From NCBI GenBank assembly GCA_021129775.1, contig JAJOKP010000135.1, positions 1 through 36,222 on the forward strand: a stretch of 36,222 bases of DNA. The letters run 5' to 3'. The stretch is from Clostridiales bacterium (GTDB lineage: Bacteria; Bacillota; Clostridia; Peptostreptococcales; NVVX01). The notes beneath the pieces are model-generated. The model worked only from the letters and a program-made list of their open reading frames with translations, made no database searches and was not told the origin of the DNA. How positions within the stretch are numbered: position 1 is the first letter of the stretch; each line of letters starts with the position of its first letter. Of this stretch, positions 24,812 to 33,362 are shown in pieces. Made by a program: the position numbers and the translations under genes.

Positions 24812-25837
24812 CTAAATAAGTTCACTCAACACAATACACAACTTTTCTACATCTTCTTTGTTAGTATTCAAGTGCGTAACAAATCTATACTCCCCATCTT
24901 CCGTGCCATTTACTTTAATACTTTTTTCTAGTAATCTACCAACTAATTCTTTTTCTTCTATTATTCCATCTTCTATTTTGAAAAAGACCATATTGATGTC
25001 TAGTCTATCCCAAATAATTTCAACTCCTTCTATCCTAGACAACAAGTCAGCCATATATTTAGCATTCTCGTGATCCTCTTGTAGTCTCTTGGTCATTTCT
25101 TCTAGCGCAATAATCCCCGCAGCAGCAATAATTCCAGCTTGCCTCATTCCACCGCCCATGAGCTTTCTATTTTTTCTCGCTTTAGTAATAAAAGCTTTTG
25201 TCCCTATAAGCACTGACCCTATCGGAGCGCCTAGTCCTTTTGACAAACAGGCGTTGATTGTATCTGCATGCTTAGCAATATCCTTTACACTAACACCTAG
25301 AAATGTTGCTGCATTAAATATCCTTGCTCCATCTAAGTGAACTGGTATGTTTTTCTTCTTAGCAGTCTCATAAACTTCTCTCATGTTTTCTAAGGAAACT
25401 ACTTTCCCAGAACCATGTGCATTTTCCACACAAATTAAACCTGTAGTTGGATAGTGAATATCGTCAGTAGATCTTATCTTTTTTTCAAGCTCATAAATGT
25501 CAAAATGCCCCAAAACTGAATTAACTAAGTTTAGCTGTACTCCCGCAATTACAGCAGCTGCCCCAACTTCATGCATAATAATATGCGAATCATGCCCTAC
25601 AAGTATCTCATCGCCTCTATTAGTATGTGTCAAAATTGCTACTTGATTAGCGAAAGTCCCACTTGGTACAAACAATGCTGCCTCTTTTCCTAGCATTGAT
25701 GCCGCTAATTCTTCTAACCTATTTACCGTAGGATCATCACCATAAACGTCGTCTCCTACAATTGCTCCTGCCACTGCTTTTCTCATCTTATCTGTAGGCA
25801 ATGTAACGGTGTCGCTTCTAAAATCTAAGCACTTCAT
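24812..25837 (-). CDS. ltaE: Low-specificity L-threonine aldolase
   Basis: PLP enzyme that splits threonine or allo-threonine to glycine and acetaldehyde. The protein has 341 residues, the usual size. The N-terminal FRSDTVTLPTDKMRKAV (about 6-22) and GDDVYGDDPTV are family signatures, PSGTFANQVA (about 58-67) binds the phosphate, VHLDGARIFNA (about 166-176) binds the PLP ring, and Lys200 in CLSKGLGAPIGS holds PLP. The gene starts 20 bp after the response regulator, so it is probably on the same transcript, although the functions are not obviously linked. No disruption is seen. Confidence 0.93.
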   Translation of the reverse strand: MKCLDFRSDTVTLPTDKMRKAVAGAIVGDDVYGDDPTVNRLEELAASMLGKEAALFVPSGTFANQVAILTHTNRGDEILVGHDSHIIMHEVGAAAVIAGVQLNLVNSVLGHFDIYELEKKIRSTDDIHYPTTGLICVENAHGSGKVVSLENMREVYETAKKKNIPVHLDGARIFNAATFLGVSVKDIAKHADTINACLSKGLGAPIGSVLIGTKAFITKARKNRKLMGGGMRQAGIIAAAGIIALEEMTKRLQEDHENAKYMADLLSRIEGVEIIWDRLDINMVFFKIEDGIIEEKELVGRLLEKSIKVNGTEDGEYRFVTHLNTNKEDVEKLCIVLSELI

Positions 25838-25857
25838 TTAACTTCACTCCTCAAGTA

Positions 25858-26553
25858 TTAAACTTTCATAAACCTATACCCCACACCCCAAATAGTTTCA
25901 ATATATTCTGGATTTGATGGGTCTGCTTCTATCTTTTCTCTTATACGCCTTATATGAACTGCTACTGTGGATATTTCACCGAAAGAATCATACCCCCAAA
26001 TTCTATCAAATAATTTATCTTTACTAAAAACTACATTCGGATTCTCTGCTAAAAGAAGCAACACATCGAATTCTTTATTGGTTAGAATAGCTTCTTTTGC
26101 ATTTACATAAACACGCCTTGATTTTAATTCTAATCTTAGATCCCTTATTTTAATATAGTCTTCCTCGTTAGTTTCTTTTTTTGATGTAAGTCTTTCGTAC
26201 CTCTGAATGTGAGATTTCACTCTTGCTACAAGTTCTTGGGGACTAAGCGGTTTTGTCATATAGTCATCTGCACCTAAGCCTAGCCCTCTAATTTTATCGA
26301 TGTCTTCCACTCTTGTTGATACCATCATAATAGACACATCTTTATGTTTTCTAACTTCCTTGCATATTGGAAACCCATCTATCTCTGGTAACATTAAATC
26401 TAATATAATTAAATCATACTCGTTATTAACTGCAAGATCTAGCCCTGCCTTGCCATCATTTGCAATTTCAACTTTAAATCCGTTAATCTCTAAATAATCT
26501 CTTTGCAGTTCCGCTATGCTTTTTTCATCTTCAATTATTAGAATTTTTCTCAT
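25858..26553 (-). CDS. OmpR/PhoB family response regulator
   Basis: Two-component response regulator of 231 residues. The receiver domain (about 1-120) has acidic residues IIEDEKS at 5-11, phosphoacceptor Asp in LIILDLMLPEIDG (about 53), and the Lys of DDYMTKPLS (about 101). The winged-helix effector (about 130-231) has LTNKEFDVLLLLAENP and the closing IETIWGVGYRF. Its start overlaps the kinase stop by 4 bp, so the two form one unit. It lies downstream of a MacAB-like exporter, which suggests control of that exporter by cell-envelope stress or an antimicrobial peptide. This is inferred from position only. Confidence 0.95.
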   Translation of the reverse strand: MRKILIIEDEKSIAELQRDYLEINGFKVEIANDGKAGLDLAVNNEYDLIILDLMLPEIDGFPICKEVRKHKDVSIMMVSTRVEDIDKIRGLGLGADDYMTKPLSPQELVARVKSHIQRYERLTSKKETNEEDYIKIRDLRLELKSRRVYVNAKEAILTNKEFDVLLLLAENPNVVFSKDKLFDRIWGYDSFGEISTVAVHIRRIREKIEADPSNPEYIETIWGVGYRFMKV

Positions 26554-27698
26554 TCCTCTTCCTCCAGTTTTATTAGTGAAAAACTAATTGAGGTTCCTAT
26601 CTCTAAATCGCTGTCTGCCCATATTTCACCACCATGTGTTTCTACAATTTCTTTTGCAATTGTGAGCCCAAGCCCGCTACCTTCCGTAGGATTATTTCTT
26701 GAATCATCGGCTCTATAAAATCTGTCAAATATATATTCTATTTTGTTCTTTGGAATTCCTGCTCCATTGTCCCTTATTGATATAATATAATCCGAACCAC
26801 TCTGCCCAAGAATAATCTCTATTTTGGAGTTGCTTTTGTCTAGATGATTTACAGCATTGCCAATAATATTGTTCATTACTCTCTTAATATGTTCTCGATC
26901 TATACTTGCTTTTGCCTCTTTAATATCATTAAATTCAACCGAAAATAGTATATTCTCACTGTCAATAATATATTGCCAATCCTCAAAACAATCACGCATA
27001 TACTTGATAAGATTAACTTCTTCATATTTAAAATCAATTTTATCAACATCTAACTTGGAAAGCATTGTGAGTTCGTTTATTAAGCTATCCATATTTTCTG
27101 CATTTGATCGAATTGTTCTGCAATATTTTTCTACTTTCTCCGGTGTATTTGCTACTTTATCAATTACCCTATCTGCATACCCTTTTATTGCAGTGATTGG
27201 TGTTCTAAGATCGTGGCTGATGTTTGCAATTAAATTCTTTCTATTTTGTTCGTATTGTTTTTGCACCATCTTTGCTTCTTTAAGCTGTAATCTCATTTCA
27301 TCAAATGCCAAGAAAACTTCGCCTATTTCGTCTTTATCTTTATATTCAATTTCAAAGTCTAATCTATTGTCTTTAATTGCATTGACTGCTGTTTTCATTT
27401 TGTTTAGTGGTTTTATTATTAAACGTATTACATAAGAGATAAATATTAAGTGAATCACTGTATAGAATATAAAAGACAATGCTCCTGTTCTTAAAAATCT
27501 ATCTCTTATTCTATTCTCAAACACACCTTTTGGCGCTAATCTATAACTGCTAGTTCCTCGCTCTTCAAAATTAGATTGCCTAAACTCTTGATTAATATCT
27601 TGCCTTACTTCATGCATTATGAAGAAGCCTGCTATTGAAAATAGTAGATATGGAACCATTATTAAAATGACGTATGACAACAGTATTTTTTTCTTCAT
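26550..27698 (-). CDS. Sensor histidine kinase (HAMP, HisKA, HATPase)
   Basis: Membrane sensor kinase of 382 residues from the ATG at 27698, which has GGAG 8 nt upstream. Two membrane segments lie at about 4-24 and 73-96 with a loop of about 45 residues between; this loop is short for a ligand-binding domain. A HAMP-like linker follows. The H box is NISHDLRTPITAIKGYADRV (about 160-179, phospho-His at about 163), the N box is NNIIGNAVNHL, G1 is DNGAGIPKN and G2 is GSGLGLTIAKEIVETHGGEI. The open frame extends upstream to 27827 through repeat DNA, giving an unnatural N terminus; I excluded it. It is the partner of the response regulator. It may sense the state of the efflux pump or membrane damage. 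Confidence 0.92.
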   Translation of the reverse strand: MKKKILLSYVILIMVPYLLFSIAGFFIMHEVRQDINQEFRQSNFEERGTSSYRLAPKGVFENRIRDRFLRTGALSFIFYTVIHLIFISYVIRLIIKPLNKMKTAVNAIKDNRLDFEIEYKDKDEIGEVFLAFDEMRLQLKEAKMVQKQYEQNRKNLIANISHDLRTPITAIKGYADRVIDKVANTPEKVEKYCRTIRSNAENMDSLINELTMLSKLDVDKIDFKYEEVNLIKYMRDCFEDWQYIIDSENILFSVEFNDIKEAKASIDREHIKRVMNNIIGNAVNHLDKSNSKIEIILGQSGSDYIISIRDNGAGIPKNKIEYIFDRFYRADDSRNNPTEGSGLGLTIAKEIVETHGGEIWADSDLEIGTSISFSLIKLEEEE

Positions 27699-27730
27699 AT
27701 TGCTTTCTCCATTCATTAAAATATTATTAT

Positions 27731-27835
27731 TGTCAGACACAGGGACTTGTCTGGTTCTAATGCGGGCACCCACAAGAGATGCCCCTGCTGAGTCAGACGA
27801 GTCCCTGTCCCCATGTCTGACTCCCATGTCTGACT
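27731..27835. repeat. REP-like palindromic element upstream of the kinase gene
   Basis: Inverted arms lie at about 27732-27753 (TCAGACACAGGGACTTGTCTG) and 27792-27820 (CAGACGAGTCCCTGTCCCC then ATGTCTGA). The centre has CGGGCACCCACAAGA and TGCCCCTGC, which pair in part. A 12-base unit, CCATGTCTGACT, is present twice at 27811-27822 and 27824-27835. The centre motif also occurs at 3350-3364. It separates the permease remnant from the kinase and is more GC-rich than its surroundings. No transposase is near. Confidence 0.8.
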
Positions 27836-27844
27836 GCTAATTAT

Positions 27845-28679
27845 TTACTCGTATCTAAGGGCAACAATTGGATCTAGTTTTGCAGCTTTATTAGCAGGAT
27901 AAATCCCAAAGAATAAGCCTATGCCAATTGAAAATGATGTTGCAATTATTATTGCTTTTATTGATATGCTCGTAGGGATATTCATTGCATCTCCTGCAAA
28001 TGTTGTTATGAGATAACCAAACCCTATACCGAGTAGTCCTCCTAACAAAGAAACCGTTACTGCTTCAATTAAAAATTGTAAAAGTATGTGAACGTAATAG
28101 TGTTTCTTCTTTCTCATAAACCCCTACAATTAAAAATGCACTGCTAGTTTTGCCAGTTTGAATAAAAACTCTTTTTCCTATTGGGTTACGCAAACCAAAT
28201 AAGCTTTCTGATAAATCCGCGTCAATTACTATAGAATTTTTTCTGTCCTCAATTTCAAATTCATTAATGAATCTCCCCATTGAGAGAGTCAAATCTTCAA
28301 GCTCATCAAATTGCTCTGACACACCTTCCAAACTGATTTGAGTATCATCAATATCTTCTTTAATTGTAACTGATCTTGTGATTTTAGGCGATATAGACTC
28401 AATCTGTCTACTAAACCTTTCTAGTATTCTGTCAGTATCATCTAGCGTTAACTTCTCATCAGCTGATAGTGTTTCGCCTCTTGCATGCATAATTGATATT
28501 TTGTTTAAGCCTAAGGTCGCTAGCTCTTTTTCTACAGATGCCATACTTGCATCTCCAAGAGATATTACAGCAATTACAGAAGCAATTCCTATTAGTAAAC
28601 CTAAAAGAGTTAGTAATGTTCGCATTTTATTAGCATATATAGCACTCAAAGCAATTCTAAACGCTTCTATAAATATCAC
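27845..28679 (-). pseudogene. MacB/FtsX-like ABC permease with internal deletion
   Basis: Permease of a MacB-type exporter, broken. The 5' part (GTG start at 28679, overlapping the ATPase stop) has the N-terminal helix with KMRTLLTLLGLLIGIASVIA (about 18-37), the extracytoplasmic domain to about residue 190, with LFGLRNPIGKRVFI, and ends FLIVGVYEKEETLL before a nonsense tail and a stop at 28065. The 3' part in the next frame starts near ILLQFLIEAVTVSLLGGLLG and ends LDPIVALRYE, the usual C terminus. About 130-150 residues that normally lie between, including the second half of the outer domain and helices 2-3, are missing, and the junction changes the frame. The protein cannot form the normal four-helix permease. 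Confidence 0.85.
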
Positions 28680-29365
28680 TATACTACTTCCTTATCTTCA
28701 ATAAGATATCCATCTGCAAATCGTAAAGATCTTTTAGTAATGGCAGCAACTTCGCTTTCGTGTGTAACGATAGCTATTGTAGTTCCTTCATTATTTAACT
28801 TGATTAACATTTGTAAAATTTCTTTTGTAGTCGCTGAGTCTAGGTTCCCTGTAGGTTCATCTGCAAGTATTAATGCTGGATTGTTGACCAAAGCTCTTGC
28901 AATCGCAACCCGTTGTTTTTGTCCGCCAGATAACTCATTGGGTTTATGGTGCATTCTATCTCCTAAACCTACTTTTTCAAGCATTTCTTTCGCAATTTTT
29001 TTCCTCTTTGAATGTGGTACACCTGCATATATTAAGGGAAGCTCAACATTGCTTAATGCATTTAGTTGTGCAATTAAGTTAGAAGATTGAAATACAAACC
29101 CTATCTTTTTATTTCTAATTCTTGCAAGTCCTTTCTTATTCATTTCTTGCGTTGAATTGCCATCAAGAGTGTATTCTCCATCTGTTTCACTATCAAGACA
29201 GCCTATGAGGTTCATCAATGTAGATTCCCCTGAGCCAGACTTCCCGACAATAGAAATAAATTCTCCCTTATCAATTGAAATGTCAACATCTAGTAATGCT
29301 TTCACAGATATATCGCCCTTACCGTATATTTTTGATATGTTTTTCACTATTATCATTTTTTTCAC
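28679..29365 (-). CDS. MacB/LolD-type ABC ATPase with Walker A Lys-to-Glu change
   Basis: ABC exporter ATPase of 228 residues. It shows an Asn/Gln-type Q loop (FVFQSSNLIAQLNALSNVEL, about 91-110), signature LSGGQKQRVAIARAL (about 144-158), Walker B ALILADEPTGNLDS (about 163-176) and the switch His in IVTHES. The Walker A should be GxSGSGKST; here it is GKSGSGEST (about 42-50), from GGG GAA TCT, so the lysine that holds the ATP phosphates is Glu. This normally destroys ATP hydrolysis. Its permease partner, which follows directly, is also broken. It lies 35 bp after the adaptor gene. Length is normal and the rest of the protein is conserved, so the loss looks recent. Confidence 0.92.
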   Translation of the reverse strand: MKKMIIVKNISKIYGKGDISVKALLDVDISIDKGEFISIVGKSGSGESTLMNLIGCLDSETDGEYTLDGNSTQEMNKKGLARIRNKKIGFVFQSSNLIAQLNALSNVELPLIYAGVPHSKRKKIAKEMLEKVGLGDRMHHKPNELSGGQKQRVAIARALVNNPALILADEPTGNLDSATTKEILQMLIKLNNEGTTIAIVTHESEVAAITKRSLRFADGYLIEDKEVV

Positions 29366-29400
29366 TCCTTACCAATAAAATAGTCTGATTTAAATTATGC

Positions 29401-30696
29401 TTACGGCGAAGTTGAAGGTGTTTTCCCTCTGCCTCCACCACCGCCGCCACCGCTACTAGGCGCTATCCCTGGCATCATTCCAGGTACTCTTACAGTTTGT
29501 TCATCTTCAGTTGATTTAATATATACTTCAAAACCTTCATTAATTTCATCACTAATCACTTGTATATGCATATCGCCTCTAACACCTGTTTCTACAGGTA
29601 GCATTCTCATTTCTTCTCCATCTTTGATCATAATTCCGTGCTTTCCCTCTCGAATGCTCACTAGAGCTTCATAAGGTATAACAAAAGCATTTTCTACTTT
29701 GTTTATTATTATTTCTAAGGCCGCATTGAAGTTAGGTAACAAGTCTTTATCCTCGTCTTTTATATCAATTAAGACTTTCACCGTGGCTTCTCCACCAACA
29801 ATTTCTGCGCTTGGATATATTTTAGTTACAACACCTACATAATCCTTATCTCTATTTCCTAATGCAGTTACTATTACTTCCTGATTCAAGCTGATTTTAG
29901 ATATGTCATACTCACTAATGAATGCTTCAACTTCTAAGGTTTGCAGATCTTTAATTTCAAATGTTTTTGAATTTTGTTGCACGAAATCTCCTTCGCTTAT
30001 TTTGATGTCAGTAATCACGCCACTAATTGGCGAATTAATAATTGCATCTTCTAAGTCCTGCTCTAGCAATCTGATATTAGTTTCGATTAGTGTAATATCG
30101 TCTTCTAATAGAGCAATTTCTTGATCTATATTAAATGCTTCATGTTTTGTTTTTGCTAAGTCAAAATCATCATTTGCTTTGTTTTTAGCTTCTGCTGATT
30201 TATCCAACTCATGTTTACTTATTGATCCCACTTCATATAACACTTTATTATTCTCATATGTTTCTACTGCATTCTCATACGTAGTTTGGGCGCTATTCAT
30301 GTTGTTTAATAAACTAATATTTCCCTCGCTCTTTAAACTACTTAATTTGTTTAATGCACTATTTCGCTTGTTTTCTAAGTCTTGAATAGATATTTTTATA
30401 TCTACATCGTCTATTGAGGCTAGGATATCACCTTCCTTTACTTCATCTCCTATTTCCACTTTAAGTTTGGTTACTCTCCCTGCTATTTTTGTTGGCACAG
30501 TTTTTACTTCACTTGACTGGACAACACCCGTAGTAGAGAGAACTTCAGTTAAATCCTGCTTAACTACCTGTAGTACCTGCATGCTTGGAGCTTCCTCTTC
30601 TTTGCTCGCAAGTTGGTCCTTATTGTAAAAATAATAAGTAGCCGCTGTAGCTATAATTAGCAAAGTAACTATTAATAATATTCTCTTCTTAGACAT
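29401..30696 (-). CDS. HlyD/MacA-family efflux adaptor protein
   Basis: Membrane fusion/adaptor subunit of 431 residues of a MacAB-type exporter. A basic N terminus and one membrane anchor (about 4-22) precede the first lipoyl half (TKIAGRVTKLKVEIGDEVKE, about 69-88), a coiled-coil hairpin of about 120 residues, the second lipoyl half (SPISGVITDIKISEGDFV, about 219-236) and a beta-barrel (QEVIVTALGN). The C terminus is a glycine run followed by a Ser/Thr/Pro tail, which is common in clostridial members. The gene is intact. It is first in the operon with the ATPase, the permease and a two-component system. The cargo is unknown; peptides or antimicrobials are the usual type for this group. Confidence 0.9.
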   Translation of the reverse strand: MSKKRILLIVTLLIIATAATYYFYNKDQLASKEEEAPSMQVLQVVKQDLTEVLSTTGVVQSSEVKTVPTKIAGRVTKLKVEIGDEVKEGDILASIDDVDIKISIQDLENKRNSALNKLSSLKSEGNISLLNNMNSAQTTYENAVETYENNKVLYEVGSISKHELDKSAEAKNKANDDFDLAKTKHEAFNIDQEIALLEDDITLIETNIRLLEQDLEDAIINSPISGVITDIKISEGDFVQQNSKTFEIKDLQTLEVEAFISEYDISKISLNQEVIVTALGNRDKDYVGVVTKIYPSAEIVGGEATVKVLIDIKDEDKDLLPNFNAALEIIINKVENAFVIPYEALVSIREGKHGIMIKDGEEMRMLPVETGVRGDMHIQVISDEINEGFEVYIKSTEDEQTVRVPGMMPGIAPSSGGGGGGGRGKTPSTSP

Positions 30697-30793
30697 AATA
30701 AACCTCCTATATCGTTTGTCTATATGATAATAAAGGAGGCTTAATTTGTAATGAACTAATTATTAAGTTTTATTTAACAAAAAACTCCAACAC

Positions 30794-31498
30794 CTAAAAG
30801 AAATTTAAAACAGTCGCAAAAAATGGCTCAATAATTTGATAAATTATAGGAATAAACATTGATGGCAACATATTTCCCACAGGTATTTTCTTAATCTCTA
30901 AAATATTAATCGAAATCCCCATAATAAGAATTCCGCCAATGGCAGACATTTCTAAGATAACTCCTTCTGTCAGCAGCCCTCCTATTAAAGATGCGAATAG
31001 CGTTATTGTCCCTTGATATAAAAATACTGCAATGGAAGAGAATACAACTCCTATGCCCAAAGTCGATGCAAATATAATCGAAGAAATACCATCTAAAAAC
31101 GATTTTGCAAACAAAGTAGAATGATCTCCTGTCATTCCACTCTCAAGCGACCCTACAATTGCCATAGCACCTACACAGTAAACTAAGCTAGCAGTAACAA
31201 ATCCCTTAGCAACATTTCCGTATTTTGAAGACAATTTCATCTCTAGCCAATTTCCTATTTGCTCTAGCTTACTCTCAATCCCAAATTTTTCTCCTATTAT
31301 ACTACCTATTGCTATTGAAAAAATTATAAGTAAAATATTATTGCTTTTTAGTGCACCTGACACTCCAATTACAAATACACTTAAAGCAATCCCTTGCATT
31401 ATTGTGTTTTTATAATTTTGAGGAATTCCTCTTTTAAGAAGAACTCCTAGAGATCCACCAATAATTATTGCAATTGCGTTTACAATGGTTCCTAACAT
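30794..31498 (-). CDS. DUF554 family membrane protein
   Basis: Integral membrane protein of 234 residues with about seven helices. The N-terminal LGTIVNAIAIIIGGSLGVLL (about 2-21), GSIIGEKFGIESKLEQIGNW (about 65-84), VYCVGAMAIVGSLESGMTGD (about 106-125) and KSFLDGISSIIFAS are the recognisable conserved parts of the DUF554/YdfK family. I use the ATG at 31498, with AGAAGTGA five nt before; a GTG three codons earlier is an alternative. Function is unknown in the family. It lies between the efflux operon and an RNase H gene with no clear link to either. Confidence 0.88.
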   Translation of the reverse strand: MLGTIVNAIAIIIGGSLGVLLKRGIPQNYKNTIMQGIALSVFVIGVSGALKSNNILLIIFSIAIGSIIGEKFGIESKLEQIGNWLEMKLSSKYGNVAKGFVTASLVYCVGAMAIVGSLESGMTGDHSTLFAKSFLDGISSIIFASTLGIGVVFSSIAVFLYQGTITLFASLIGGLLTEGVILEMSAIGGILIMGISINILEIKKIPVGNMLPSMFIPIIYQIIEPFFATVLNFF

Positions 31499-31530
31499 AT
31501 AGTTCACTTCTTTCTGCTATCTTTTTTCTT

Positions 31531-32181
31531 CTATAAATCTGTTTCAGCGGTTTTTTTCTTAGTAGTTTCATGCAAAGTTATAGCCCTTTTAGCCATTTCA
31601 TCAGCTTCATCGTTGAATTCATCGCCAGAATGAGCTTTTACTTTAACAAATATAACTTCTAGTTCTTTTGAAATTCTAGCATATATTTTTTTATATTCTT
31701 TAGTTCCCTCTTTCTTTGCTTCCCAAGCATTAGTCGCCCATTTTTCTATGCCGTCATAATCAAAGTTTAGGTACAGTTTTTTCGCTTTATTTTCTAAAGC
31801 ATACTGCATAGCAAGTTCTGCCCCCCTAATTTCTCCTGCGACATTTCTCATGTTGAGTAAACTAAGTTTGCCTTCGGCCCCACAAAAAGAGTATTTCTTA
31901 TCATTTTTAAAAATAACTACTCCATAACTATATAATTGCTTCTTTTCGCTATAGCTTCCATCGACATATGCAATCATTTCATTTTCTTCTAATTGATCAA
32001 TCGTTTTAACAATACTTGTTTTAACTCTAGCATCAAAATATGCTTCAGCTTGGCTAATACTCTCAAAACTTTTGTACTCTGCGCTAGAGTATCCTTTAAT
32101 CGATTCTTGGCACTCCGCCCAAGTCTGAAGTATTCCTGTTTTTCTTCCTTTTCTAACTGCGTAATATTTTTTTTTTGCCAC
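31531..32181 (-). CDS. Ribonuclease H family protein with viroplasmin N-terminal domain
   Basis: RNase HI of 216 residues that cuts RNA in RNA-DNA hybrids. The N-terminal hybrid-binding (viroplasmin-like) domain is at about 5-50 (YYAVRKGRKTGILQTWAECQ, SFESISQAEAYF). The catalytic domain follows with Asp74 in IAYVDGSY, Glu117 in NVAGEIRGAEL, Asp143 in FDYDGIEKW, His184 in VKAHSGDEFN and Asp194 in DEADEMAKRA. The start is GTG at 32181, with AAAGGGGGG upstream. It follows the selenoprotein-like gene by 24 bp and may be co-transcribed. All catalytic residues are present. Confidence 0.93.
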   Translation of the reverse strand: MAKKKYYAVRKGRKTGILQTWAECQESIKGYSSAEYKSFESISQAEAYFDARVKTSIVKTIDQLEENEMIAYVDGSYSEKKQLYSYGVVIFKNDKKYSFCGAEGKLSLLNMRNVAGEIRGAELAMQYALENKAKKLYLNFDYDGIEKWATNAWEAKKEGTKEYKKIYARISKELEVIFVKVKAHSGDEFNDEADEMAKRAITLHETTKKKTAETDL

Positions 32182-32205
32182 TATATTCCCCCCTTTACAC
32201 GCTTT

Positions 32206-32499
32206 CTATATTTTCAAGTCAATTCTCATAGCATATACTTCGTTCCAGAACAAAATTTTTCTAAGCGCAAACAAAATAGTGTCATTTTTAGGTTCAATAT
32301 TTTTAGAAACAAAGACCTTCATATTACTTACTTCAAAAACATTAAAATTGTCAGTAGCCAACGGCTCTGATAGCTTGATATCAGCGACAAGCACCTGCCC
32401 AGCTCAGCCGGCTTTACATCTTACTAGCTCTACACTAATGGTATTCTTTCCTTTTTTAATCAAGTAATCTTCTACTTCTTTTTTAATAATGATTTTCAT
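32206..32499 (-). CDS. HesB/IscA-like small selenoprotein candidate (UGA as Sec)
   Basis: A 97-residue protein that is complete only if the in-frame TGA at codon 32 (32404-32406) is read through. The ATG at 32499 follows GAGGTGG. The N-terminal part is MKIIIKKEVEDYLIKKGK with VELVRCKAG before the TGA; after it come AGQVLVADIKL, a central FEVSNMKVFVSKNIEPKN and the C-terminal FALRKILF. This matches the layout of small HesB-like proteins known with Cys or Sec at this position, sometimes named CC/Se motif proteins. The context C-K-A-G-U has a Cys four residues earlier, which fits a selenenylsulfide or metal site. Downstream RNA can fold GGCAG-GUGC-UUGUC, flanked by AGC/GCU, a possible bacterial SECIS. 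Function is unknown; a role in redox or metal handling is inferred. Confidence 0.75.
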
Positions 32500-32705
32500 G
32501 CTTATCCACCTCTCGTTTTAAGTGTTAGTAAGAAAATAATCGATAATATCGTCAACTAATAGCTTAATATATTTCAACTCTATTATGGCACTCTTTAGCT
32601 AAATATTCAATGCGAATATCATTTCAAAAATGGCAAAACAAATAGAGAAGCCACAACTCTTAATTATAGTCATGGCTTGCGGTTTCTTATTCTTTAAACT
32701 AATTA

Positions 32706-33281
32706 CTAATAGTTAGTTTCTTTAATTTCAAAATGCTCTTTAAGGTGCAAACAGGCTGGACATACTTCCGGTGCTTTAACATTTCGATGTACATACCCGC
32801 AATTACCACATTTCCATGCAGCTTCTTCATCTTTTTCAAAAACTCTATTATTTTCAATGTTTTCTATAGGTTTTCAGTATCTTTTTTCATGCTCAACTTC
32901 AACTTCTGCAATTTTTCTAAAAGTGGTTGCAATTGCTGCAAATCCCTCGTCTTCTGCAATTTGTGCAAACTTTGGATATAAAATCGCATGTTCTTCATGT
33001 TCTCCTTCTGCAGATTCATACAAGTTCTCCAAAGTTGGGCCTATTATTCCTGCAGGATAAGTAGCTGTAATTTCTACTGGTCCGCCTTCAAGGTGCTTAA
33101 AGAATCTTTTTGCATGTTCTTTCTCATTGTCAGCTGTTTCCGTAAAAATTGCCTCTATTTGCTTAAATCCCTCTTTCTTAGCTTGTGATGCATAAAAAGT
33201 ATATCTTGTTCTTGCTTGAGATTCACCCGCAAATACTTTCAATAAATTCTTTTCTGTTTCAGTTCCTTTAACACTTTTCAT
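32706..33281 (-). pseudogene. rbr: Rubrerythrin with an in-frame UGA before the rubredoxin domain
   Basis: Rubrerythrin reduces hydrogen peroxide in anaerobes with a diiron site fed by a rubredoxin-like [Fe(SCys)4] centre. The ferritin-like domain (1-135) is intact, with the Glu/His ligands in FAGESQARTRY, TADNEKEHAKRF, YESAEGEHEEHA and IAEVEVEHEKRY. Codon 136, Arg in close relatives, is TGA (32874-32876). The frame continues without change: KPIENIENNRVFEKDEE, the CxxC pair CGNCGY, and CPAC, ending KETNY at 32706. It may be a nonsense mutation or a miscall; readthrough would give the 191-residue protein. Sec is unlikely, because homologues have Arg here. The shortened form keeps the diiron site but would lack its electron donor. 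Confidence 0.88.
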
Positions 33282-33322
33282 TTCATGTGTCTCCTATTAT
33301 ATGATTTTTTAGCCTCTTTACT

Positions 33323-33351
33323 ATTATACCCAACAAACAAGTGAGCGACAA
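33323..33351 (-). promoter_or_regulatory. Sigma-A promoter for rubrerythrin
   Basis: TTGTCG, 17 bp and TATAAT on the minus strand, 42 bp before the rubrerythrin start, which has AGGAGAC. Confidence 0.75.
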
Positions 33352-33362
33352 GCCTTTTTCGC

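Noticed and set aside
27699-27827. N-terminal extension of the histidine kinase (43 codons)
   Set aside because: It reads through the REP-like palindrome, has no ribosome binding site, and precedes a good start at the first membrane helix.
32874-32876. Selenocysteine in rubrerythrin
   Set aside because: The position is Arg, not Cys, in relatives, and there is no fitting role for Sec between the two domains.
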